From Mycolicibacterium sp. P1-18 (lineage in GTDB: Bacteria; Actinomycetota; Actinomycetes; Mycobacteriales; Mycobacteriaceae): a DNA stretch of 64,000 bases. Shown piece by piece: positions 34,673 to 43,463 of the stretch. The notes beneath the pieces were generated by a model. That model saw only the letters and a program-made list of their open reading frames with translations. It made no database searches and was not told the origin of the DNA. The stretch is taken from NCBI RefSeq assembly GCF_008329535.1, contig NZ_NPKR01000009.1:248001-312000 (forward strand), in the 5' to 3' direction. Within the stretch, counting starts at the first letter, position 1, and each line of letters opens with the position of its first letter. Position numbers and translations under genes: made by a program.

Positions 34673-35677
34673 CTAGGCGTTGCGCTTGGCGCGAATCGCC
34701 TTGGGCAGCGTGAACACCAGCGTCTCGTTGGCGGTCGTCACCGGCTGCACCGTGCCGTAGCCGTACTCGGCCAGGCGCTCCAGCACACCGCGCACCAGCA
34801 CCTCGGGTACCGAGGCCCCGGAGGTCACGCCCACCGTCGTGACCCCGTCGAGCCAGGCCGGGTCGATGTCCTCGGCGTAGTCGACCAGGTAGGACGCGTC
34901 GGCACCGGCGCCGAGCGCGACCTCGACCAGCCGCACCGAGTTCGAGGAGTTGCGCGACCCGACCACGATGACCAGCTCGCACTCCGGCGCCATCACCTTG
35001 ACCGCCACCTGGCGGTTCTGGGTGGCGTAGCAGATGTCGTCGCTGGGCGGATCCTGCAGCTTGGGGAAGCGCTCCCGCAGGCGCTGGACCGTCGCCATGG
35101 TCTCGTCGACGCTCAGCGTGGTCTGCGACAGCCAGATGACCTTGTTCTCGTCGCGCACGGTCACGCCGTCGACGGACTCGGGGCCGTCGACCAGTTGCAC
35201 GTGGTCGGGCGCCTCGCCGGCGGTGCCGACGACCTCTTCGTGGCCCTCGTGGCCGACGAGCAGGATGTCGTAGTCGTCGCGGGCGAACCGCTTGGCCTCG
35301 TTGTGCACCTTGGTGACCAACGGGCAGGTGGCGTCGATGGTGGTGAGGTTCCGCTCGGCGGCCTCGACGTGCACCGTCGGTGCGACGCCGTGGGCGGAGA
35401 ACACCACGATGGATCCCTCGGGCACCTCGTCGGTGCGCTCGACGAACACCGCGCCCGCCTTGGCCAGGGTGTCCACCACGTAGCGGTTGTGCACGATTTC
35501 GTGACGGACGTAGACCGGGGCGCCGTGCTTCTCCAGCGCACGCTCCACGGTCTCGACCGCGCGGTCGACGCCTGCGCAGTATCCACGCGGCTCCGCGAGC
35601 AGGACCCGCTTGCCCTCCACCGGCGCGACGACGGAAAGGGTCGCGCCCGGCATACCCATGTTGATCGTCTCCGGCAT
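34673..35677 (-). CDS. ispH: 4-hydroxy-3-methylbut-2-enyl diphosphate reductase IspH (LytB)
   Basis: This 334-residue enzyme catalyses the last step of the MEP isoprenoid pathway, reductive dehydration of HMBPP to IPP and DMAPP. The three Fe-S cysteines are in GYCAGVDRA, ATCPLVTKVH and CYATQNRQVAVK; the catalytic EHxxH-type region and SxN binding motif (GSRNSSNSVRL) are present. Start 35677 lies 6 nt after TACCCT, a leaderless promoter. It is divergent from the Rv1109c-like gene. Confidence 0.97.
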   Translation of the reverse strand: MPETINMGMPGATLSVVAPVEGKRVLLAEPRGYCAGVDRAVETVERALEKHGAPVYVRHEIVHNRYVVDTLAKAGAVFVERTDEVPEGSIVVFSAHGVAPTVHVEAAERNLTTIDATCPLVTKVHNEAKRFARDDYDILLVGHEGHEEVVGTAGEAPDHVQLVDGPESVDGVTVRDENKVIWLSQTTLSVDETMATVQRLRERFPKLQDPPSDDICYATQNRQVAVKVMAPECELVIVVGSRNSSNSVRLVEVALGAGADASYLVDYAEDIDPAWLDGVTTVGVTSGASVPEVLVRGVLERLAEYGYGTVQPVTTANETLVFTLPKAIRAKRNA

Positions 35678-35683
35678 GGCTCC

Positions 35684-35689
35684 AGGGTA
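35684..35689 (-). promoter_or_regulatory. -10 element of ispH
   Basis: TACCCT on the minus strand stands 6 nt before the ATG at 35677. Confidence 0.5.
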
Positions 35690-35729
35690 CTTACCGTCGG
35701 CCTACCAGCACCACCTGTGCACTCGCCCG

Positions 35730-35735
35730 TACTCT
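35730..35735 (+). promoter_or_regulatory. -10 element of the Rv1109c-like gene
   Basis: TACTCT stands 7 nt before the ATG at 35743; it probably also drives xseA and xseB. Confidence 0.5.
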
Positions 35736-35742
35736 TGCACTC

Positions 35743-36336
35743 ATGGCTACTGCACCATATGGAGTCCGTCTGCTGGTCGGCGCCGCGGTGACCGCGCTGG
35801 AGGAAACTCGCAGGCTGCCGCAGACCGTCATCACCTACCCGATGACCATCGTCAGCCAGTTCGCCCAATTGGTGATGAAGATGCAGCAGGACGTCGCCGA
35901 CCTGGTGAACCGCGGCGACGAGACCCTGGACCACCTGTTTCCGCCGAAGGACGAGCAACCCGAGTGGGCCACGTTCGACGAGGACGACGACGAGTCCGAC
36001 GACGGCCCCTCCGGTCCCGCCGACGACGACGGCGAAACCCCGCGCAACGGCGAACGGCTGACCGAGGGCCGGTTCGCGCTCTACAGCACCGGCGAGCCCG
36101 AGGCGCGCGACGCCGCCCAACCCGCACCCACGGTCGAGAAGACCCCGGCGCCCGCCCCCGGCGTGGTCGCCGAGCTGGACTACGAATCGTTGACGCTGGC
36201 CCAGCTGCGCGCCCGGTTGCCGTCGCTGAAGGTGCCCGACCTCGAAGCGCTGCTGGCCTTCGAGGAGGCGACCAAGGGGCGCGCGCCGTTCCAGACGCTG
36301 ATCGCCAACAGGATCACCCGCGCGTCCGCCAAGTAG
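35743..36336 (+). CDS. Rv1109c-like lipid-droplet-associated protein
   Basis: This 197-residue protein has an amphipathic N-terminal region (YGVRLLVGAAVTALEETRRLP, VSQFAQLVMKMQQDVADLV), an acidic middle and a C-terminal helical SAP/Rho-N-like module (YESLTLAQLRARLPSLKVPDLEALLAFEE). Homologues next to ispH and xseA are annotated as lipid droplet-associated in mycobacteria. It lies 2 bp before xseA and likely shares its mRNA. The molecular role is not established. Confidence 0.78.
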   Translation: MATAPYGVRLLVGAAVTALEETRRLPQTVITYPMTIVSQFAQLVMKMQQDVADLVNRGDETLDHLFPPKDEQPEWATFDEDDDESDDGPSGPADDDGETPRNGERLTEGRFALYSTGEPEARDAAQPAPTVEKTPAPAPGVVAELDYESLTLAQLRARLPSLKVPDLEALLAFEEATKGRAPFQTLIANRITRASAK

Positions 36337-36338
36337 TC

Positions 36339-37577
36339 GTGACCGATCCCGCCCAGGGCAAGTCCGCCGACAACCCGTGGCCGGTCCGCTCCGTCGCGAT
36401 GATGGTCAAGGACTGGGTCGACCGCCTCGGCACCGTGTGGGTCGAGGGGCAGATCGCCCAGCTGAACGTGCGGCCCAACTCCTCGACGGCCTACATCACG
36501 CTGCGTGACCCGGCCGCCGACATGTCGCTGCAGATCACCTGCCCGCGAGACCTGGTGTTCAACGCACCGGTGAAACTCGCCGAGGGCACCCAGGTGATCA
36601 TGCACGGCAGGCCGACCTTCTTCGTCGGCCGCGGATCGTTCTCCCTGCGGGTCAACCAGATTCGTGCGGTCGGCATCGGCGAGCTGCTCGCCCGCATCGA
36701 CCGCCTGCGTCAGCTGCTCGCGGCCGAGGGCCTGTTCGACCCGAGGCTGAAGCGTCCGATCCCGTTCCTGCCCAATACGGTCGGGCTCATCACCGGCCGC
36801 GCGTCGGCCGCCGAGAAGGACGTCATGTCCGTCGCCGAGGCACGCTGGCCCGCCGTCCGCTTCGCCGTGCGCAACACCATCGTTCAGGGGCCGAGCGCAG
36901 TCCCCCAGATCGTCGAGGCACTGCGGGAGCTCGACGCGCACGCGGGAGTCGACGTCATCGTGCTCGCCCGTGGCGGCGGCAGCGTCGAGGACCTCCTGCC
37001 GTTCTCCGACGAGACGTTGTGCCGCGAGATCGCCAAGTGCACGACGCCGGTGGTGACCGCCATCGGCCACGAGCCCGACAACCCGTTGTGCGACCTGGTC
37101 GCCGACCTCCGCGCCGCCACGCCCACCGATGCCGCCAAGCGGGTGGTCCCCGACGCCGCGGCCGAGCAGGCGCGCGTCGCCGACCTCCGCGAGCGCAGCG
37201 CCAGGGCCCTGCGCAGTTGGGTGCACCGCGAACAGCGCACGCTGGATCAACTGCGCAGCCGGCCGGTACTGGCCCAGCCGCTAGCCGTGCTGACCGCCCG
37301 CGTCGAGGAAGTGCACCGCGCCAGGGCGACGGCCCGTCGCGACGTCATGCGACTGATCGAGACCGAGTCCCGCAACGTCGGCCACCTGTCGGCGCGGCTG
37401 ACCACCCTGGGACCGGCGGCCACCCTGGCGCGCGGATACGCGGTGGTGCAGGTGGCGTCGGACTCCATGTCGATCCTGCGGTCGACCACGGACGCGCCGG
37501 CGGGAACCCGGCTTCGAATCCGCGTCGCCGACGGCGCGATCATCACGACGAGCGAGGGAGCAGATGAAGCCCATTAG
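36339..37577 (+). CDS. xseA: Exodeoxyribonuclease VII large subunit
   Basis: This 412-residue catalytic subunit of the single-strand exonuclease XseAB has an N-terminal OB fold (TVWVEGQIAQLNVRPNSSTA). The catalytic region follows (TGRASAAEKDV, DVIVLARGGGSVEDLLPFSD, TAIGHEPDNPLCDLVADLRA), then a long coiled-coil C-terminal part ending ARGYAVVQV. The GTG start at 36339 is 2 nt after the previous stop. It overlaps xseB by 14 bp. Position matches Rv1108c. Confidence 0.96.
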   Translation: MTDPAQGKSADNPWPVRSVAMMVKDWVDRLGTVWVEGQIAQLNVRPNSSTAYITLRDPAADMSLQITCPRDLVFNAPVKLAEGTQVIMHGRPTFFVGRGSFSLRVNQIRAVGIGELLARIDRLRQLLAAEGLFDPRLKRPIPFLPNTVGLITGRASAAEKDVMSVAEARWPAVRFAVRNTIVQGPSAVPQIVEALRELDAHAGVDVIVLARGGGSVEDLLPFSDETLCREIAKCTTPVVTAIGHEPDNPLCDLVADLRAATPTDAAKRVVPDAAAEQARVADLRERSARALRSWVHREQRTLDQLRSRPVLAQPLAVLTARVEEVHRARATARRDVMRLIETESRNVGHLSARLTTLGPAATLARGYAVVQVASDSMSILRSTTDAPAGTRLRIRVADGAIITTSEGADEAH

Positions 37578-37776
37578 TCAACTGGGATACGAACAGTCCC
37601 GCGACGAACTCATCGAGGTGGTGCGCCAGCTCGAGGAGGGCGGACTCGACCTCGACGCGTCGCTCAAGCTGTGGGAAAGAGGCGAGGAGCTGGCCAAACG
37701 GTGCGAGGAGCATCTCGCGGGGGCGCGGGAGAAGGTCGAGCGGGCACTGGCGTCGCGCGACGACGCCGACGCCTGA
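37564..37776 (+). CDS. xseB: Exodeoxyribonuclease VII small subunit
   Basis: This 70-residue helical hairpin protein binds the coiled coil of XseA. The family signature YEQSRDELIEVVRQLEEGGL, then LDASLKLWERGEELAKRCEEHL, is complete. It starts inside the end of xseA (14-bp overlap), ensuring coupled synthesis. Confidence 0.95.
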   Translation: MKPISQLGYEQSRDELIEVVRQLEEGGLDLDASLKLWERGEELAKRCEEHLAGAREKVERALASRDDADA

Positions 37777-37786
37777 CCGCACGGCC

Positions 37787-37802
37787 CCCCGACCGCTCGG
37801 GG
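37787..37802 (+). terminator. Hairpin after xseAB
   Basis: CCCCGA-CCGC-TCGGGG is a perfect 6-bp stem starting 11 nt after the xseB stop, without a clear T tract. It would separate xseAB from the KstR-boxed gene that follows. Confidence 0.4.
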
Positions 37803-37809
37803 TCGAAAC

Positions 37810-37823
37810 TGGAACACGTTTCA
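37810..37823. promoter_or_regulatory. KstR-type operator upstream of 3-beta-HSD
   Basis: TGGAACACGTTTCA fits TNNAACNNGTTNNA. The wider sequence AACTGGAAC/GTTTCAGTT is palindromic with one mismatch. The box ends 3 bp upstream of the -10 of the 3-beta-HSD gene, a classic repressing position. Confidence 0.75.
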
Positions 37824-37825
37824 GT

Positions 37826-37831
37826 TATCCT
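37826..37831 (+). promoter_or_regulatory. -10 element of the 3-beta-HSD gene
   Basis: TATCCT stands 6 nt before the ATG at 37838 and just after the KstR-type box. Confidence 0.55.
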
Positions 37832-37837
37832 CGCCCG

Positions 37838-38920
37838 ATGGGTGACTCAACGCTGACCACCGACCTCGGTTACGTGCTGGTCACCGGCGGCTCCGGCTTC
37901 GTCGGCGCCAACCTGGTCACCGAACTGCTCGACCGCGGCCTCGCCGTCCGCTCCTTCGACCGGGCGCCGTCGCCGCTGGCCCGTCGCGACCGGCTCGAGA
38001 CCGTCGTCGGAGACATCACCGACGCCGACGACGTCGCGCGCGCCGTCGAGGGCGTCGACACCGTCATCCACACCGCCGCCATCATCGACCTGATGGGCGG
38101 TGGCTCGGCCCCGGCCCGCGAACGCAGCTTCGCCGTCAACGTCGGCGGCACGAAGAACCTGGTTCACGCCGCGCAAGCCGCAGGCGTCAAGCGCTTCGTC
38201 TACACCGCGTCCAACAGCGTGGTGATGGGCGGCCAGCCCATCGCCAACGGCGACGAAACGCTGCCGTACACAACGCGATTCGCCGACCTGTACACCGAGA
38301 CCAAGGTGGCGGCCGAGAAGTTCGTGCTCGCCGAGAGCGGCCGGCACGGGATGCTCACCTGCAGCATCCGGCCCAGCGGCATCTGGGGCCGGGGCGACCA
38401 GACGATGTTCCGCAAACTGTTCGAGAGCGTGCTGGCCGGTCACGTCAAGGTGCTCGTCGGCGGCAAGGACGTCAAACTCGACAACTCGTACGTGCACAAC
38501 CTGATTCACGGGTTCATCCTGGCCGCCGAGCATCTGGTGCCTGGCGGCTCCGCGCCCGGGCAGGCCTACTTCGTCAACGACGGCGAACCGGTCAACATGT
38601 TCGAGTTCTCCCGGCCCGTGATCGAGGCGTGCGGACACCGCTGGCCCCGCCTGCGGGTGTCCGGACGGCTGGTCCACGCCGTCATGTCGGCCTGGCAATG
38701 GCTGCACTTCCGCTTCGGCCTGCCCCGCCCGTTGCTGGAACCCCTTGCGGTGGAACGCGTCTACCTCGACAACTACTTCTCGACGGCCAAGGCCGAACGC
38801 GACCTCGGGTATCGCCCGCTCTACACCACCGAGGCCGCCATGGCCGACTGCCTGCCCTACTACGTCGACCTGTACACCCAGCTCAAGGGTGCGGGTTCGC
38901 CCGTCCCGGCTCCTGCGTGA
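37838..38920 (+). CDS. 3-beta-hydroxysteroid dehydrogenase/isomerase family (Rv1106c-like)
   Basis: This is a 360-residue extended SDR. The NAD loop VTGGSGFVGANL is at about 15-26, the catalytic Tyr152-x3-Lys156 pair is in LYTETKVAAE, and downstream residues match the 3-beta-HSD family (GIWGRGDQTMF, NSYVHNLIHGF). The M. tuberculosis orthologue at this place, between xseB and the Rv1105-1101 region, oxidises cholesterol to cholestenone, the entry step of ring degradation. The KstR-type box and leaderless promoter suggest cholesterol-inducible expression here. The start is the only well-placed ATG. Confidence 0.92.
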   Translation: MGDSTLTTDLGYVLVTGGSGFVGANLVTELLDRGLAVRSFDRAPSPLARRDRLETVVGDITDADDVARAVEGVDTVIHTAAIIDLMGGGSAPARERSFAVNVGGTKNLVHAAQAAGVKRFVYTASNSVVMGGQPIANGDETLPYTTRFADLYTETKVAAEKFVLAESGRHGMLTCSIRPSGIWGRGDQTMFRKLFESVLAGHVKVLVGGKDVKLDNSYVHNLIHGFILAAEHLVPGGSAPGQAYFVNDGEPVNMFEFSRPVIEACGHRWPRLRVSGRLVHAVMSAWQWLHFRFGLPRPLLEPLAVERVYLDNYFSTAKAERDLGYRPLYTTEAAMADCLPYYVDLYTQLKGAGSPVPAPA

Positions 38921-39002
38921 ATCTTTGGCGCAAGCCCTGACAGGCACGCGCCGGCCGCCTAGCGTGAACTCCCCACGGTTCGATTCGAGAAGGGGATCGC
39001 AC

Positions 39003-40547
39003 ATGCCCACCGACAAGCCCAACATCCTGGTCATCTGGGGCGACGACATCGGCATCTCCAACCTCAGCTGCTACAGCCGCGGGATGATGGGCTACTCCAC
39101 GCCCAACATCGACCGGATCGCCGACGAGGGCATGCTGTTCACCGACTCCTACGGCGAGCAGAGCTGCACCGCCGGCCGGTCGTCGTTCATCACCGGCCAG
39201 AGCGTCTACCGCACCGGGATGAGCAAGGTCGGCATGCCCGGCGTCGACATCGGACTCCAGAAGGAGGACCCGACGATCGCCGAGTTGCTGAAGCCGATGG
39301 GTTACGCCACCGGTCAATTCGGCAAGAACCACCTGGGCGACCTCAACAAGTATCTGCCGACCGCGCACGGCTTCGACGAGTTCTTCGGCAACCTGTATCA
39401 CCTCAACGCCGAGGAGGAGCCGGAGAACGCCGACTACCCCACCGCCGAGGAAGCGCCGATCATGCGGGCCCGCCTGCTGCCGCGCGGGGTCATCCATTCC
39501 TGGGCCACCGACGAGGAGTCCGACGAGGTCGACGAGCGCTACGGCCCCATCGGCAAGCAGCGCATCGAGGACACCGGGCCGCTGACGAAGCTGCGCATGG
39601 AGACCATCGACGACGAGACCACCGGCGCCTGCGTCGACTTCATCCGGCGCCAGCACGAAGCGGAGACGCCGTTCTTCGTGTGGATGAACATGACGCACAT
39701 GCACTTTCGGACGCACACCAAGCCCGAGAGCCTCGGCCAGGCCGGGCGCTGGCAGTCCCCGTACCACGACACGATGATCGACCACGACCGCAACGTGGGC
39801 ACGCTCCTGGACCTGGTCGACGAGTTGGGCATCGCCGAGGACACCATCGTCATCTACTCCACCGACAACGGCCCGCACGCCAACAGCTGGCCGGACGGCG
39901 CGACCACCCCGTTCCGCAGCGAGAAGGCGACGAACTGGGAGGGCGCCTTCCGCATCCCGGAACTGATCCGCTGGCCCGGGAAGATCACGCCGCGCTCGGT
40001 GTCCAACGAGATCGTCCAGCACCACGACTGGCTGCCGACGTTCCTCGCCGCGGCGGGCGATCCGGACATCGTCGAGAAGCTCAAGGCGGGCCACGACGCC
40101 GGGGACATGACGTACAAGGTGCACATCGACGGCTTCAACCTGGTTCCGTACCTCACCGGTGAGGTCGAGAAGAGTCCTCGGCGCGGAATGATCTATTTCT
40201 CCGACGACTGCGACGTCCTGGGCATCCGCGCGGAGAACTGGAAGGTCGTCTTCCAGGAGCAGCGTTGCGAGGGCACGCTGCAGATCTGGTTCGAACCGTT
40301 CACGAAGTTGCGGGCGCCCAAGTTGTTCAACCTCCGCACCGACCCCTACGAGCGGGCCGACGTCACGTCGAACACGTACTGGGACTGGGTGATCGACCGC
40401 ATCTACCTGGTGCTCTACGGCTCGGCGATCGCCACGCAGTTCCTGCAGACGTTCAAGGAGTTCCCGCCGCGCCAGGAACCGGCGTCGTTCACCATCACCA
40501 ACGCCGTCGAGGAGCTCGAGAAGTTCCTCGCCACCCGCGGCGGCTGA
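39003..40547 (+). CDS. Arylsulfatase-type sulfatase (formylglycine-dependent)
   Basis: This 514-residue alkaline-phosphatase-fold sulfatase has metal-binding Asp14 and Asp15 (WGDDIG). The sulfatase signature C-T-A-G-R lies at residues 55-59, where Cys55 must be oxidised to formylglycine. The loop FGKNHLGD and the late metal ligands YSTDNGPH are present. The signature has Ala where many sulfatases have Pro, as in other mycobacterial members. No signal peptide is seen, so it should act on a cytoplasmic sulfate ester. AAGGGG lies 7 nt before the ATG. It is followed, within one operon, by a HAD phosphatase and its predicted activating enzyme. Confidence 0.93.
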   Translation: MPTDKPNILVIWGDDIGISNLSCYSRGMMGYSTPNIDRIADEGMLFTDSYGEQSCTAGRSSFITGQSVYRTGMSKVGMPGVDIGLQKEDPTIAELLKPMGYATGQFGKNHLGDLNKYLPTAHGFDEFFGNLYHLNAEEEPENADYPTAEEAPIMRARLLPRGVIHSWATDEESDEVDERYGPIGKQRIEDTGPLTKLRMETIDDETTGACVDFIRRQHEAETPFFVWMNMTHMHFRTHTKPESLGQAGRWQSPYHDTMIDHDRNVGTLLDLVDELGIAEDTIVIYSTDNGPHANSWPDGATTPFRSEKATNWEGAFRIPELIRWPGKITPRSVSNEIVQHHDWLPTFLAAAGDPDIVEKLKAGHDAGDMTYKVHIDGFNLVPYLTGEVEKSPRRGMIYFSDDCDVLGIRAENWKVVFQEQRCEGTLQIWFEPFTKLRAPKLFNLRTDPYERADVTSNTYWDWVIDRIYLVLYGSAIATQFLQTFKEFPPRQEPASFTITNAVEELEKFLATRGG

Positions 40548-41425
40548 TGCTGGAGTCGTGGAACGACGGGCCCACGAAGTCGGCGATCGTCGACTTCGTG
40601 GAGCGCACCGTCGCCGACGTCCCACCCGAGGAGCGGGTCGCGGTGTTCGACAACGACGGCACGCTGTGGTGCGAGAAGCCGATGTACGTGCAGCTCGACT
40701 TCCTGCTGCGCCGCTTCACGGAGCAGGCCGAGGCCGACCCGGCCCTGCGGGACCAGCAGCCCTACCGCGCCGCCTACACCGGTGACCTGACGTGGCTCGG
40801 CGACGCCGTCACCAAGCACTACCAGGGTGACGACGCCGACTTCACAGTGCTTCTGGCAGCCGTGCTCTCGGCACATCACGCGATCACCGTCGACGAGCAC
40901 GCCGCCCGGGTCGAGGCGTTCTTCGCCGAGGCGACGCATCCGACGCTGGGGCGGCCCTACACGTCCTGTGGGTACACCCCGATGGTGGAACTGCTGCGCT
41001 ACCTGGAGGACAACGGCTTCACCAACTACGTCGTCTCCGGCGGCGGTCGGGACTTCATGCGTCCCGTCACCTGGCAGATGTACGGGATCCCCCCGGAACG
41101 GGTGGTCGGCAGTTCGGTCGGGCTGATATACAAGGACGCCGACGTCTTCACCACCGCCGAGCCCGAGTTCCTCGACGACGGCCCGATGAAACCCGTACGG
41201 CTGTGGAGCCGCATCGGGCGTCGGCCCATCCTGGCGGCGGGAAACTCCAACGGCGACATCGAGATGCTGGAGTTCACCCGCGGTCTGCGGCTGCTCGTCC
41301 GGCACGACGACGCCGAGCGCGAATTCGACTACGCCGCCGGGGCGGAGAAGGCACTCGACGACGCCGCGACGAGTGACTGGACCGTGGTGAGCATGCGCGA
41401 CGACTGGACCACCGTCTTTGACTGA
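40547..41425 (+). CDS. HAD-superfamily phosphatase
   Basis: This is a 292-residue HAD hydrolase. The nucleophile motif VFDNDGTLW (Asp35, Asp37) lies in the N-terminal part, with the Ser motif VVSGGGRDFM and the Asp-bearing AGNSNGDIEML as the third and fourth HAD motifs. It hydrolyses a phosphate monoester, substrate unknown. Its ATG overlaps the sulfatase stop (TGATG), so translation is coupled. Confidence 0.85.
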   Translation: MLESWNDGPTKSAIVDFVERTVADVPPEERVAVFDNDGTLWCEKPMYVQLDFLLRRFTEQAEADPALRDQQPYRAAYTGDLTWLGDAVTKHYQGDDADFTVLLAAVLSAHHAITVDEHAARVEAFFAEATHPTLGRPYTSCGYTPMVELLRYLEDNGFTNYVVSGGGRDFMRPVTWQMYGIPPERVVGSSVGLIYKDADVFTTAEPEFLDDGPMKPVRLWSRIGRRPILAAGNSNGDIEMLEFTRGLRLLVRHDDAEREFDYAAGAEKALDDAATSDWTVVSMRDDWTTVFD

Positions 41426-41426
41426 C

Positions 41427-42311
41427 GTGACCGGCGAGGGCTTCGCGTGGATCCCGCCGCAGACCGCCACGCTCGGCTCCGGCGCGCACTACGCCGAGGA
41501 GGCCCCCGTCCGCGACGTCACCGTCGACGGCTTCTGGATGCAGACCCACCAGGTGACCAACGCCGAGTTCGCGGCCTTCATCGACGCCACCGGCTACCGC
41601 ACCGTGGCCGAGCGGGCTCTGGACCCGGACGACTACCCGGGCGCGCCGCCGGAGAACCTGCACCCCGGGTCGATGGTCTTCCACCGCACCCCGGGGCCCG
41701 TCGACCTGCGCCATCTGAGCCAGTGGTGGACCTGGACCCCGGGCGCGTCCTGGAACCACCCCCGCGGACCGCGGTCGACGACGCGCGGCCGCGAACGCCA
41801 CCCCGTCGTCCACGTCGCATTCGAGGATGCCGCGGCCTACGCCGACTGGGCGCACCTGAGCCTGCCGACCGAAGCGCAGTGGGAGGTCGCCGCCCGGGGC
41901 GGACTCGACGGCGCCACCTACACCTGGGGCGACGAGCCGGAACGGCCCGGCCAACGGCTTGCCAACTACTGGCACGGCGAGTTCCCCTACCTGCCCGACA
42001 CCGGCTACGGCACCACCCTCCCGGTGGGGAGCTTCGCTCCGAACGGCTACGGCCTCTGCGACATGGCGGGCAATGCCTGGGAGTGGACCGACGACTGGTG
42101 GTCGGACACCGCCGACGTCGAATCCTGCTGCGCCGCTGATAGTTACGACCCCGCGCAGCCGCAGTTCGCCCGTGGCCGCAAGGTCGTGAAGGGCGGTTCG
42201 TTCCTCTGCGCGGACGGCTACTGTCTGCGGTACCGGCCCGCCGCGCGCCGCCCTCAGATGGTCGACACCGGGATGAGCCACATCGGGTTCCGCTGCATTC
42301 GGACGCCGTGA
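41427..42311 (+). CDS. Formylglycine-generating enzyme (SUMF1/FGE family)
   Basis: This protein of about 294 residues converts the signature cysteine of sulfatases to formylglycine, using copper and oxygen. The fold signature is complete: ETNAEF-type QVTNAEFAAFIDATGY, PVVHVAFEDAAAYADW, LPTEAQWEVAARGG, NGYGLCDMAGNAWEWTDDW and GGSFLCADGYCLRYRPAAR. The last holds the active cysteine pair (Cys261 and Cys266) that binds copper, so it is a true FGE rather than a structural relative. GTG 41427 or TTG 41418 may be the start; neither has a good ribosome site, which fits translational coupling to the HAD gene. Placement with a sulfatase is strong functional support. Confidence 0.92.
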   Translation: MTGEGFAWIPPQTATLGSGAHYAEEAPVRDVTVDGFWMQTHQVTNAEFAAFIDATGYRTVAERALDPDDYPGAPPENLHPGSMVFHRTPGPVDLRHLSQWWTWTPGASWNHPRGPRSTTRGRERHPVVHVAFEDAAAYADWAHLSLPTEAQWEVAARGGLDGATYTWGDEPERPGQRLANYWHGEFPYLPDTGYGTTLPVGSFAPNGYGLCDMAGNAWEWTDDWWSDTADVESCCAADSYDPAQPQFARGRKVVKGGSFLCADGYCLRYRPAARRPQMVDTGMSHIGFRCIRTP

Positions 42312-42364
42312 CCGCACCCGGGCACCCGACCCTGGTGAACGGCGGCCGTCTAGGCAATGATGCC

Positions 42365-42378
42365 TGCAACACGTTCTA
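42365..42378. promoter_or_regulatory. KstR-type operator upstream of the epimerase-SDR pair
   Basis: TGCAACACGTTCTA fits TNNAACNNGTTNNA. It ends 17 bp before the ATG at 42396, in the 84-bp gap after the sulfatase operon, so it marks a new transcription unit. No clear -10 is seen. Confidence 0.65.
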
Positions 42379-42395
42379 GTCGACGAGGGAGCTGC

Positions 42396-43463
42396 ATGAC
42401 GGACGCCGTACTGGTGACGGGAGCCTTCGGGCTGGTGGGATCCTCGACGGTGAAGCGGCTCGCCGCCGACGGCCGTCGGGTGGTGGCCACCGATCTCGAC
42501 ATCCCGGCCAACCGCAAGGCCGCCGACAAGCTTCCGCCGGGCGTCGAGGTGAGGTACGCCGACCTGACCGACCCCGCCGCGGTGGACGCGCTGCTCTCGG
42601 ACGTCGCGCCGGCGGCGGTCATCCACCTCGCCGCGATCATCCCGCCGTTCATCTACACGAGGAAGGCGCTCGCCGAGAAGGTCAACGTCGGGGCGACGCG
42701 CTCGCTGGTGGCGGCCGCACAGAAGCAGCCCCGCCCACCGCGATTCGTCCTGGCGTCCAGCATCGCGGTCTACGGGGCGCGCAACCCGCACACCCACCCC
42801 GACGTCCTGACCGCCGACACCCCGCTCGACCCGGCCGACGTCTACGGCGCCCACAAGGTCGCGGCCGAGGCGCTGGTCCGGGCGTCGACGCTGGACTGGG
42901 TGATCCTGCGCCTCGGCGGGGTGCTGACCGTCGACCCCGCGGCCTACATGAAACTGGACAACCTGTACTTCGAGGGCGTGCTGCCGGTCGACGGCCGGAT
43001 CCAAACCGTCGACGTGCGCGACGTGGCGCGGGCCTTCGCGGCGGCCACCACGGCCGACGCGATCGGCGAGACGCTGCTCGTCGGCGGCGACGACACCCAC
43101 CGACTGGTGCAGGGGGACGTCGCACCCGCGATGGCCGCGGCGATGGGTCTCGTCGGCGGCCTCCCGACCGGGCTGAAGGGCGACCCGGCCAGCGACGCCG
43201 ACTGGTTCAACACGGACTGGATGGACACCACCCGGGCACAGGAAGTGCTCAAGCACCAACAGCATTCGTGGCCCGAAATGCTTATCGAGACGGCGAACAA
43301 GGCCGGCGCCACCCGGCACCTGCTGCGCGTCGCGGCACCGCTGACCAAGGCCATCTTCACCCGCCGCGCCGCCTATCACGGGCGCACCGAGCCCTACGCG
43401 GACCCCTGGGGCGCGATCGCCAAGAAATGGGCCGACCCCCGGCCGGACGGAGGCACGGCGTGA
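42396..43463 (+). CDS. NAD-dependent epimerase/dehydratase (extended SDR)
   Basis: This 355-residue extended SDR has the cofactor loop VTGAFGLVGSSTVKRL near the N-terminus, DLDIP after beta-2, the active-site Ser in ASSIAVYGARNP and the Tyr-x3-Lys in VYGAHKVAAEAL. It is of the same broad class as 3-beta-HSD and may act on a steroid or sugar; sequence alone does not decide. GAGGGAG lies before ATG 42396, which is preferred over 42357 (inside the operator). It is coupled to the next SDR by a GTGA overlap. Confidence 0.85.
   Translation: MTDAVLVTGAFGLVGSSTVKRLAADGRRVVATDLDIPANRKAADKLPPGVEVRYADLTDPAAVDALLSDVAPAAVIHLAAIIPPFIYTRKALAEKVNVGATRSLVAAAQKQPRPPRFVLASSIAVYGARNPHTHPDVLTADTPLDPADVYGAHKVAAEALVRASTLDWVILRLGGVLTVDPAAYMKLDNLYFEGVLPVDGRIQTVDVRDVARAFAAATTADAIGETLLVGGDDTHRLVQGDVAPAMAAAMGLVGGLPTGLKGDPASDADWFNTDWMDTTRAQEVLKHQQHSWPEMLIETANKAGATRHLLRVAAPLTKAIFTRRAAYHGRTEPYADPWGAIAKKWADPRPDGGTA

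Noticed and set aside
38883..40625. A 580-codon minus-strand frame opposite the sulfatase
   Set aside because: No recognisable domain; the sulfatase and HAD motifs lie on the plus strand.
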